NCBI GenBank assembly: GCA_900548875.1
Contig: URMA01000072.1
Location: forward strand, 1 to 15,629
Direction of reading: 5' to 3'
Length of the DNA stretch: 15,629 bases
Source: an uncultured Porphyromonadaceae bacterium
GTDB lineage: Bacteria; Bacteroidota; Bacteroidia; Bacteroidales; Muribaculaceae
The number at the start of each line of letters is the position of its first letter. Positions within the stretch are counted from its first letter, which is position 1. The notes beneath the pieces were generated by a model, which searched no databases, had not been told where the DNA came from, and saw only the letters and a program-made list of their open reading frames with translations. This document shows, in pieces, positions 6,941 to 14,358 of the stretch. The position numbers and the translations under genes are program-made.

Positions 6941-6971
6941 AGTATTGTATGAAGTTACTTCATACAATACT
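6941..6971 (+). terminator. Perfect palindromic hairpin between precursor and maturase genes
   Basis: AGTATTGTATGAAGT (6941-6955) is perfectly complementary to ACTTCATACAATACT (6957-6971), with a single central T at 6956. In RNA this gives a ~14-bp stem with a 3-base loop, starting ten bases after the precursor stop. No U-run follows, so it is better viewed as an attenuator or an mRNA-stabilising processing hairpin than as a full terminator. It would allow far more precursor than maturase to be made, as is common in RiPP operons. It could also be a binding site for a dimeric regulator. Confidence 0.75.
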
Positions 6972-6984
6972 TAATGTTATGAAT

Positions 6985-8238
6985 ATGAAATACAGTTTTT
7001 TTAATATTAAAATAGAGGGCTTTGCTAAATCCTCGGTTTTATATAACTCTTTGTCTGATATGTTTATTGTAATGAAAAAAGAACTACTGGAAAAATATCC
7101 GGATCCAGTAGATTCCCCTTGTTTAGATAAATTAATATCAGGAGGATTTGTTGTTGAAGATTCGGTGGATGAAATAGCTGAATACATAAAAAAAGCCCGT
7201 ACAATTGAATCAGATAATAAATATAAGCATATTATTATTAATCCAACAATTAATTGTAATTTTAATTGTTGGTATTGTTATGAAATGCATACGCCATCTA
7301 AAATGGATGTGAAAACCTTCGATAACTTAAAAAAATATATAAGTAAATCGTGTGAAGAATGTGAAACATTGGTGTTGTCTTTTTTTGGTGGAGAGCCGTT
7401 GTTGTATTATGATGAAATTATGATTCCTTTATTGGAATATGCATATGAAATGGCCTCCAAGAAGGGCATTGAGATGAAATCTAATTGTACTTCGAATGGC
7501 TATTTGTTTAATTTGGCAAAAGTGAAGAATTTAAAGCACTATAATTTTAATTTTGCTCAAATAACGCTTGATGGAGGAAAATCTTTTCATGACAAAACGA
7601 GGACTTTGCATGGAGGTAAAGGAACGTTTGATAAAATCGTTGAAAATATTAAAATACTAGCAAGGGAAGATGTTGATGTGACTGTACGAATTAATTATAC
7701 TAAAGAGAATATTCTAAGTACTCAAGAAATTCCGTGTTACTTTGCAGAACTGACTGATGAGCAGAAAAAACATTTGTATTTTTCTTTCCACAAAGTATGG
7801 CAGGAAGATAATGATCCAATAGATGAAGCATCTAAGGTGATTCAGTCATTTTCAGATGCAGGGTTTGTTGCTTCTAGGAATATTTTGGGGTCTTATTGTT
7901 ATGGAGACCTGAGAAACAGTTCTGTGATTAATTATAACGGGGATGTCTATAAATGTACCGCAGTCGATTTTAACAATGTCAAACGTGATGGATATTTGGA
8001 TGAGAATGGCTGTATTGTTTGGGAAAATGAAAGCTTGGAAGAGAGAATGAGAAAGAAATTTAGCAATAAGCCTTGTTTGAATTGTAAAATTCTGCCGATT
8101 TGTCATGGCGGATGTTCTTCTCGCCCTTTGCTTGCTGCTGAGGACTATTGTATTTTTGATTTTGATGAGGATAAGAAGATGCAATCGGTTCTTGAAAAGT
8201 TGGACTATAATATAAAATATAAATGGAATTCTAAATGA
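6985..8238 (+). CDS. Radical SAM/SPASM peptide maturase
   Basis: This radical-SAM enzyme is the likely modifier of the precursor encoded just upstream. Numbered from the ATG at 6985 (417 residues), the SAM-cluster motif CNFNCWYC has Cys91, Cys95 and Cys98 (CxxxCxxC), followed by FFGGEP at ~133-138. The C-terminus is a SPASM domain with Cys305, Cys324, Cys364, Cys367, Cys373, Cys377 and Cys389 (CxxCx5CxxxC core), enough for two auxiliary iron-sulfur clusters. The N-terminal ~75 residues (YSFFNIKIEG, LYNSLSDMF) match the leader-binding region usual in RiPP maturases. An ATG at 6949 lies inside the hairpin, so 6979 or 6985 are preferred starts. Known SPASM maturases make thioether, C-C or C-O links; six cysteines in the substrate favour thioethers, but the chemistry cannot be read. 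Base composition is strikingly AT-rich (10 G/C in 7201-7260). Confidence 0.92.
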   Translation: MKYSFFNIKIEGFAKSSVLYNSLSDMFIVMKKELLEKYPDPVDSPCLDKLISGGFVVEDSVDEIAEYIKKARTIESDNKYKHIIINPTINCNFNCWYCYEMHTPSKMDVKTFDNLKKYISKSCEECETLVLSFFGGEPLLYYDEIMIPLLEYAYEMASKKGIEMKSNCTSNGYLFNLAKVKNLKHYNFNFAQITLDGGKSFHDKTRTLHGGKGTFDKIVENIKILAREDVDVTVRINYTKENILSTQEIPCYFAELTDEQKKHLYFSFHKVWQEDNDPIDEASKVIQSFSDAGFVASRNILGSYCYGDLRNSSVINYNGDVYKCTAVDFNNVKRDGYLDENGCIVWENESLEERMRKKFSNKPCLNCKILPICHGGCSSRPLLAAEDYCIFDFDEDKKMQSVLEKLDYNIKYKWNSK

Positions 8239-10586
8239 AATATAATATGAAACGTTTTTGGGTATCAGCATTTATTCTTTTTGTTGTAAGCCTGTCAGCA
8301 ACTCCCTACGCAATCAAAGGCAAAATCATCGACAGCAGAAACGGAAATCCGATAAGAAAAGCTGTGATTATCGCTAAAGACGATTCTGCCAAGTTTCTGG
8401 CAGGACTAAACAGTGACCAGGACGGAATCTTTATCACTGCTGACATAAAAGCCGAACAGGTATTTATTGAAATATCCAAAGAAAAATTTGAAACCGTCTA
8501 TATGCAGGTTTCCGGCATCTCCGGCGAACAATTGGACATCGGCACAGTGGCGCTAAAACCACAGGCCGTTGAATTGAATGAAGTCACCGTCACGGCCGAA
8601 TCTGTCATTCAAAAGCCAGACCGATACATCATCATACCCTCATTGGGCGAAATTGAACGCTCGGCTTCAAGCCTGTCGCTTTTAAATACACTGAAAATGA
8701 AAATGCCCGGTCTCAGCGTAATTGAAGAACTTCAGTCTGTAAAAGTTGACAACCGCACACCCGTTTTCAAAATCAATGGAAAGCCGGCGGACATGAACAA
8801 GGTACTTTCCATCAATAATGACAATATTCTGCGCATTGAATATTCCGACAGCCCGGATATCCGATACAACAGCTCTGTCATCAATTTCATACTTAAGCCA
8901 CGCCAGGACGGAGGCTCGATTGTGGCAGGCCTGACAAGCGCATTTACAACTGGGTTCATCAACGGCAATTTTGGAGCGACATATTATAACAAGAAGTCGG
9001 AGTGGAACATAAACTATGGAATCAACTGGCGCGACTATGAAGAAAGAGTTGTCAGTTCATACGGCACATTCTACGGGCGGGAAAATCCTGTAATCAGAGA
9101 GACGAAAGGCATTCCAAGCGACTTCGGTTACACTGACAATTTTCTGTCGCTCGGATATACCTACATGCACAATCCGCAAACGATGTTCTCCGTTTCCATA
9201 GGCGGACTGACCGACAAAATGCGCTATAACGACGCTGCGGTCAAAACCCAGCTGGAAGGAAGCGAAAGCACAACATACGACAGCAGGACCAACCGTCAAA
9301 CCGACTTCAAAAGTCCGAACATAGACTTGTTTTTCAGAAAAGAATTCAAGCAGAACCAATCGCTTGAAATAAACGCTTTCGGCAGATACAACGACGGCGA
9401 CTACGACCGTGAATATCATGACACATATCCGGATGCGCTTAAGAACTACGACATATCGTCGAGAACCGACGGCAAGGCATGGAGTACCGGAGGCGAGGTT
9501 ATGTATTCCAAACAGTTTAAAAACCTGACGACAAATTTCGGCGTTCAGGAACGGTATTCCTATGCGGATAACCGTAATGTGGAAAACAGCGTTTCCACAC
9601 TCAGCCAAATGGCCAGCAACAACCTGTACTTCTATGGACAGGCGGTAGGAAGAATCAAATCCTTTGGCTACTCAGTCGGAATCGGCGGAGTTCATGTTTA
9701 TGCCACGGACCAAAGCAATGAATTGAATGCCATGCGGTTGAAGTCAACTGTAACGCTGAACTACGCCATCAACAGGCATTTCAGTTTGAATTATCTGTTC
9801 ATGTATAGTCCGACGGCACCGTCACTTTATCAACAGTCCAACACGCTGCAACGCGTTGACGACATTGTCGTACGTCAAGGAAACATGTCGCTCAAGCCAC
9901 AAGTATGGTTCAGAAATCGCATTTATGCCCGATACAACAACGAGAAATTCGCGGCCTCACTCTGGTTTAGCCACAGTCGGACAAACAACCCTATTTTCTA
10001 TGATTTCCAATACATTGACGACGAAACAAACCCTTTTAACAATATGTTTCTCAGCCGTGCCGTCAACGGACTTCACGACGATCGATTTAATGTAGAATTG
10101 AACTTAGGAGTCAACAACCTTTTTAACCATTTGGCACTTGACGGGAAAATCGGTTATGACGACTACACGATTTACAAAACAGATGGGAAATACACGGACA
10201 AGCGCGTATATGCTTCACTGAACGGAGCATTGTACTTTGGCGACTGGACCATTTCTGCAAACTATAAAATAAGTCCGCAATACAATCTGTCTGGCAACAT
10301 TCTGACTGAGGAAACACACTGGAATACGGTCCGCGTGCAATATAAGTGGCGCGACTTTCATTTCAGCCTGACTGGCGCAAATCTTTTCTCTGACCGAGGA
10401 TGGGCAAGCAAGAGCATTACGCTGTCGGACGTACATCCGCTAACCGACGACATCTATATCAAAGACAATGCAAACATGATTCTTTTGAACATTTCCTACC
10501 GGATTAATTTTGGAAAAGGATTCAAAAAATCTAAACGCACATTGCAGAACGGAGGTATTGATACAGGTGTAAATATTGATTACTAG
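8235..10586 (+). CDS. TonB-receptor-like outer-membrane beta-barrel protein
   Basis: This 783-residue outer-membrane protein starts with an ATGA overlap to the maturase stop. A start at 8247 (MKRFWVSAFILF) gives a cleaner signal peptide, cut near SATPYA. Residues ~25-100 form a carboxypeptidase-D-like regulatory domain (IKGKIIDSRNGNPIRKAVI), ~115-215 a plug-like domain (NGKPADMNKVL, IEYSDSPDIRYNSS), and the rest a long beta-barrel of alternating aromatic strands resembling the OMP_b-brl_3 family. There is no TonB box that I could identify. Being translationally coupled to the maturase, it may export the mature peptide, re-import it, or protect the producer. Its base composition is clearly higher in G+C than the neighbouring island genes (29 of 60 at 9361-9420), so it may have a different origin. 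Family call is good; role is inferred. Confidence 0.85.
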   Translation: MKYNMKRFWVSAFILFVVSLSATPYAIKGKIIDSRNGNPIRKAVIIAKDDSAKFLAGLNSDQDGIFITADIKAEQVFIEISKEKFETVYMQVSGISGEQLDIGTVALKPQAVELNEVTVTAESVIQKPDRYIIIPSLGEIERSASSLSLLNTLKMKMPGLSVIEELQSVKVDNRTPVFKINGKPADMNKVLSINNDNILRIEYSDSPDIRYNSSVINFILKPRQDGGSIVAGLTSAFTTGFINGNFGATYYNKKSEWNINYGINWRDYEERVVSSYGTFYGRENPVIRETKGIPSDFGYTDNFLSLGYTYMHNPQTMFSVSIGGLTDKMRYNDAAVKTQLEGSESTTYDSRTNRQTDFKSPNIDLFFRKEFKQNQSLEINAFGRYNDGDYDREYHDTYPDALKNYDISSRTDGKAWSTGGEVMYSKQFKNLTTNFGVQERYSYADNRNVENSVSTLSQMASNNLYFYGQAVGRIKSFGYSVGIGGVHVYATDQSNELNAMRLKSTVTLNYAINRHFSLNYLFMYSPTAPSLYQQSNTLQRVDDIVVRQGNMSLKPQVWFRNRIYARYNNEKFAASLWFSHSRTNNPIFYDFQYIDDETNPFNNMFLSRAVNGLHDDRFNVELNLGVNNLFNHLALDGKIGYDDYTIYKTDGKYTDKRVYASLNGALYFGDWTISANYKISPQYNLSGNILTEETHWNTVRVQYKWRDFHFSLTGANLFSDRGWASKSITLSDVHPLTDDIYIKDNANMILLNISYRINFGKGFKKSKRTLQNGGIDTGVNIDY

Positions 10587-10874
10587 ATTTGCAGTATTGT
10601 GTTACATTTTGTTTGCTTATAAAATAATGAAGCAAATTGCTAAATGTACGCAATAGCAATTTGGTTGGAGCAATCGTTTTGATTAAGACAAATGCCGCGT
10701 TTACTATACTTTAGTAATAATTTACAGTATCAAAAAGTTCCACATTTAAAACAGAACTCTTAGATAGATGATGGAGTCCCAAGATAAACGAAATCTGTCG
10801 TTTGAATTTTGGCAAAGGTTATTAAAAATATAGATGTATTAGTAACAATCGAGGATTTGATGTATGAATAAATA
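10587..10874 (+). other. Intergenic region before the ABC exporter gene
   Basis: The 288-bp AT-rich gap contains the hairpin above and a 21-codon open frame (10768-10833, MMESQDKRNLSFEFWQRLLK) with no cysteines and no recognisable relative. No exact TAnnTTTG -7 box with a -33 TTG was found; TACTTTAG at 10707-10714 is one base off. The exporter may therefore depend on read-through from upstream or on a weak promoter. Confidence 0.35.
10633..10663 (+). terminator. Hairpin downstream of the outer-membrane protein gene
   Basis: CAAATTGCT (10633-10641) pairs perfectly with AGCAATTTG (10655-10663) across a 13-base loop, 46 bases after the stop codon. There is no U-run, so termination would be weak. 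It could separate the modification genes from the transporter genes. Confidence 0.45.
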
Positions 10875-10895
10875 ATGATTAGATTTACGGTTGTG

Positions 10896-13082
10896 ATGAA
10901 AAACTTTAAAGTATTACGCCAGTTGGAAATGACGGACTGTGGTCCGACATGTGTTCAAATGTTATGCTATTATTATGGAAAGAGGTATTCGTTGGATTAT
11001 ATAAAGAATGGTATTAGTATTTCGCGAATAGGGATTACTATGACAGATGTAAAGGATGCTTGTGAACATTTGGGGTTAGAAACCGTTGTCGCACAGGGAA
11101 CGGTTTCCCAACTGGCAAAGGCACCTTTGCCAGCCATTCTTCATTGGCGTGGCAACCATTTTGTTGTGCTCTATCATGTCGGGCACAGGCAAAAGGGTAA
11201 CATATACTATATTGCAGACCCATCATACGGAAAAATAAGGTTTAATGAACGGGATTTTGTGCGTCATTGGTATGGTGAAGATGGAAAAGGTTTTGCCATC
11301 TTTACTTCTCCGTCTCAAGCGTTCCGGCAATGTGGCGAGGTAAATGAAAAACAAGATTTTTCTGTTTTGAAGAATTTTATTTCAAAATTAAAAAAACAGA
11401 AAATAAAACTTCTATTAGCATTGCTCTGCATGCTAATTGCAGCAGGCTGCAATTGGGTAATACCTGTTTTGTATCAGAAAGTTATAGATAACGGCGTGAT
11501 TGGTCAGAATCTGAATGTCGTGTGGCAGTTGTTTCTTGCCCAATTGGCGTTTTTCATCGGCCATATGTTGAGTAATAGTTTAAGTTCCATCTTATTAATG
11601 AAGTTAAACTTTTATGTTGGCATTGAATATGTTGCCGAACTTCTTGGAAAGATGATTCGGTTGCCTATTAAATATTTCGATACAAGACTCAATACTGATT
11701 TCATCCAACGTCTTGACGATTACCAGCGGTTGCAGTCCATTTTGACCTATAATGCCATTGACCAGCTTTTTGCCGTAGTAAACATTGTGGTTTGTTCGTT
11801 ATTGCTTGCTCGTTATAGTGTTACATCATTGGTGCTTTTCTTTGTCATTTCAATATTGTCGTTTGTCTGGAATCTGTATTTTTTACGTGAACGGAAATTT
11901 CTGGATTATTCACGTTTTACGGAACAGGCTCGCAATCGGAATATTCTTTATGAATTAATTAATGGAATGCCTGACATAAAGGTAAATAATGCACAAGAAA
12001 CACAGATTCGCGTATGGATGGACAATCAGAGCCATATCAATGAGATAACGATGAAAAGTCTGATGCTTAATTATAAGCAAATGGTCGGGAGTACAACGAT
12101 TAATAAGTTTCGGGATATCCTGATTGTTGCTCTGTGTGCCTATATGACGGTGGAAGCGGATATGACATTGGGCGTTTTGATGAGTGTGTCGTATATTCTT
12201 GGACAACTTGCTGCTCCGATGGCAACCATACAGCGGTTGGCGCAGTCGGTTCAGGATGCAAAATTGTCTATGGATCGTTTGGCTGAGGTACAACAGAAAG
12301 AAGATGAATCGAATGGTGACGGTTTGCTCAAGATAAATTTTAAGCAGTCTATTGATTTGCGGCAAGTGACATTTAAATATGAAGGCAGTTTTAACCCAAA
12401 TGTGTTTTCTGGTCTTTCGGTTGAATTTCCTAAAAATCGTACAACAGCCATTGTTGGAAATAGTGGAAGTGGGAAAACTACGTTGGTCAAGTTGCTGCTT
12501 GGGTTTTATCATCCTCAGCAGGGAACGGTAGAGATTGACGGAGTTTCATTACGGTCGCTTGATGTAAATGATTGGCGTGCACGCTGCGGTGTCGTGCTTC
12601 AGGGCGGATATATTTTTAGTGGAACTATTGCAGAAAATATAGCATTGGGGGAAAAGGTTATTGATTACGATAAAGTGGAACGTTGTGCTAGGATGGCGTG
12701 TATTGACAGTTTCGTCCAGCGATTGCCGAGCCGCTATAAAATGAAAATTGGCAATGGCGGAATAGATTTGAGTGAAGGACAAAAACAGCGTATTCTGATA
12801 GCTCGTGCTGTCTATAAAAATCCGGAGCTTATTATTTTTGATGAAGCGACATCGTCGCTTGATACCGTAAATGAGCGGCATATAATGGACAATTTGCAGC
12901 AGTTCTTCCGGGAACGGACGGTGATTGTCGTAGCCCACAGATTGAGCACTGTTGTAAATGCAGACAACATCATTTATCTGGAGGACGGTAAGATTGCCGA
13001 ACAGGGCACTCATAAGGAATTAGTGGAGTTAAAGGGGAAATATTATGAATTAATCAAAAATCAATTGGAATTGGAGCATTAA
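10896..13082 (+). CDS. Peptidase C39-containing ABC exporter (PCAT)
   Basis: This is an ATP-driven exporter that removes the leader and secretes the peptide across the inner membrane. The ATG at 10896 (728 residues) places the peptidase at the usual distance from the N-terminus; an in-frame ATG at 10875 would add seven residues. The C39 domain has oxyanion Gln9, catalytic Cys15 (EMTDCGPTC), His88 (RGNHFVVLYH) and Asp108 (ADPSYG), all intact. A transmembrane ABC domain covers ~165-440. The nucleotide-binding domain has Walker A GNSGSGKTT (~521-529), signature LSEGQ (~625-629), Walker B IIFDEATSSLD with Asp649/Glu650, and H-loop His681. Its presence confirms that the cluster secretes a leader-bearing peptide. 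No HlyD-type adaptor or TolC channel lies in the island. The next gene begins one base after the stop. Confidence 0.95.
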   Translation: MKNFKVLRQLEMTDCGPTCVQMLCYYYGKRYSLDYIKNGISISRIGITMTDVKDACEHLGLETVVAQGTVSQLAKAPLPAILHWRGNHFVVLYHVGHRQKGNIYYIADPSYGKIRFNERDFVRHWYGEDGKGFAIFTSPSQAFRQCGEVNEKQDFSVLKNFISKLKKQKIKLLLALLCMLIAAGCNWVIPVLYQKVIDNGVIGQNLNVVWQLFLAQLAFFIGHMLSNSLSSILLMKLNFYVGIEYVAELLGKMIRLPIKYFDTRLNTDFIQRLDDYQRLQSILTYNAIDQLFAVVNIVVCSLLLARYSVTSLVLFFVISILSFVWNLYFLRERKFLDYSRFTEQARNRNILYELINGMPDIKVNNAQETQIRVWMDNQSHINEITMKSLMLNYKQMVGSTTINKFRDILIVALCAYMTVEADMTLGVLMSVSYILGQLAAPMATIQRLAQSVQDAKLSMDRLAEVQQKEDESNGDGLLKINFKQSIDLRQVTFKYEGSFNPNVFSGLSVEFPKNRTTAIVGNSGSGKTTLVKLLLGFYHPQQGTVEIDGVSLRSLDVNDWRARCGVVLQGGYIFSGTIAENIALGEKVIDYDKVERCARMACIDSFVQRLPSRYKMKIGNGGIDLSEGQKQRILIARAVYKNPELIIFDEATSSLDTVNERHIMDNLQQFFRERTVIVVAHRLSTVVNADNIIYLEDGKIAEQGTHKELVELKGKYYELIKNQLELEH

Positions 13083-13083
13083 C

Positions 13084-14043
13084 ATGGAACAAAAATTATC
13101 AATAATAATCCCATTATATAATTCAGAAAATTATTTTGGTCAGTGTATAGATTCATTGTTGGCATTGCAATTAAACAAAGAGATAATCGTAATAGATGAT
13201 GGGTCGACTGACAAATCTCATAGCATGGCTTTGGAATATGCCAATAAGGGGAAAATACGATTGCTGCATCAGGAGAATAAAGGTGTTTCAGAAGCCAGGA
13301 ATTTAGGTCTGGAAAATATTACTGGTGATATCGTTGCTTTTGTTGACAGTGACGATTATATTTTAATCGATAACTTTTGTGAGTTATATAAAAAGTTTAT
13401 CGCTTCAAATGCTGATATGGGAATGGGGGGTGTTTGTATACGTTTTGGTTCTGACCGAATAGAAAATCGGCAGGCAGCAGAATATATGTGGGGGAGATTG
13501 TATGACGGACAGCAATGCTTTTCGGAATTGATGAAAACAAATACTTTCACTCCGTTGGTTTTCTCGTATCTTTTTAGAAAGTCCTTTATAGATGAACATA
13601 TATTCAGGTTTGCTCATCGGATGTCGGAAGATGACTTGTGGACAACCGTCGCCATGTGTGAAGCTAAAAAAGTAATGATAAGTAATGAATTACACTATTG
13701 CTATTGTAAACATGAAGAATCTATAACGGGATTGAATTCAGCAACATTGTTTAGAGCAGAAAATCATCTGGCTGTGGCTAATGATTTATACACTTATATG
13801 TCTCAGCGAAAATTAAGGGAAGATGCGGAAATTTGGCTTTGTTGTAAAATATTATATATAGTTTCTATAGCAGTTAATATTTTTGCTGAAAAAAGAAATT
13901 GGGATTGCCAATTGGATGTAAATATGTATCAAGATATTTTTAAGCGTTTATTATCGACATCTGATATGCATGCAAAAAAAGTGGGGTTGATGTTTGGCGG
14001 CCGAATAATAAAAAAAATTAAGGAATGTATTGGCAATTCGTGA
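13084..14043 (+). CDS. GT2 family glycosyltransferase
   Basis: This 319-residue GT-A enzyme shows the complete family 2 pattern: LSIIIPLYNSENY at the start, VIDDGSTD (~36-43), NKGVSEARNLGL (~65-76), the metal-binding FVDSDD (~86-91) and the catalytic-base region MSEDDLW (~180-186). The C-terminal ~120 residues are helical without clear membrane segments, so it is likely cytosolic. The ATG lies one base after the exporter stop, which ties it to the same transcript. Within the RiPP context it may add a sugar to the peptide core (O- or S-linked) or extend one added by the first-gene enzyme. Similar genes also occur in polysaccharide loci, but no other such genes are here. No terminator follows. 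Confidence 0.88.
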   Translation: MEQKLSIIIPLYNSENYFGQCIDSLLALQLNKEIIVIDDGSTDKSHSMALEYANKGKIRLLHQENKGVSEARNLGLENITGDIVAFVDSDDYILIDNFCELYKKFIASNADMGMGGVCIRFGSDRIENRQAAEYMWGRLYDGQQCFSELMKTNTFTPLVFSYLFRKSFIDEHIFRFAHRMSEDDLWTTVAMCEAKKVMISNELHYCYCKHEESITGLNSATLFRAENHLAVANDLYTYMSQRKLREDAEIWLCCKILYIVSIAVNIFAEKRNWDCQLDVNMYQDIFKRLLSTSDMHAKKVGLMFGGRIIKKIKECIGNS

Positions 14044-14154
14044 TATTTTCGTATAGAATCTACTTACAAGGACGGTAAGAACAGCTACTATCTGCGGATA
14101 CTACTGAATGTTATGTCGTGCCAGACTGATTCCTTCATGAACGAGAAAGGTTGG

Positions 14155-14322
14155 TATCCGGCATTCCATCTGACCATGCACTGCTTTCTCTGCACGGTTG
14201 TCAGCGGTCGTCTGGAATTGAGGGAGCATGAATCGGCCGTGTGGCTCGCTCCGAAAGAACTCTCCACGGTCAACTGGCTTCCTGCCGACAAAGCGGTGGT
14301 AGAGAAACTCTCGTTGGAGTGA
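14155..14322 (+). pseudogene. 3' remnant of the MutT-like NUDIX hydrolase gene
   Basis: The frame encodes YPAFHLTMHCFLCTVVSG, then LELREHESAVWL and a final WLPADKAVVEKL, the typical C-terminal half of the same small MutT-like family as the fragment at 3441-3519. It lacks the start and the Nudix box. The 111 bases between the glycosyltransferase stop and this fragment are in the same frame but encode unrelated residues (RIESTYKDGKNSYYLRIL...); an ATG at 14113 there could allow a short 69-residue product. The G+C-rich composition matches the right flank and not the island. It marks the right boundary of the inserted segment. Confidence 0.82.
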
Positions 14323-14344
14323 AACCGGATATTTTGTAACTTTG
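14314..14344 (+). promoter_or_regulatory. Promoter of the zinc dehydrogenase gene
   Basis: TTG (14314-14316), 20 bases, TAACTTTG (14337-14344) matches the Bacteroidota housekeeping promoter in both boxes and spacing. The -33 box lies inside the last codons of the NUDIX remnant. The -7 box ends 14 bases before the ATG, so the leader would be very short. Confidence 0.65.
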
Positions 14345-14358
14345 AAAAAAATCGAATT

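Noticed and set aside
10768..10833. 21-codon frame before the exporter as a second precursor or signalling peptide
   Set aside because: No leader-like or double-glycine pattern, no cysteines, and no promoter evidence; kept only as a note on the intergenic region.
3505..14160. Target-site duplication or attachment-site repeat flanking the island
   Set aside because: Comparison of the bases around 3516 and 14150 by eye gave no shared direct repeat, and no integrase gene is present.
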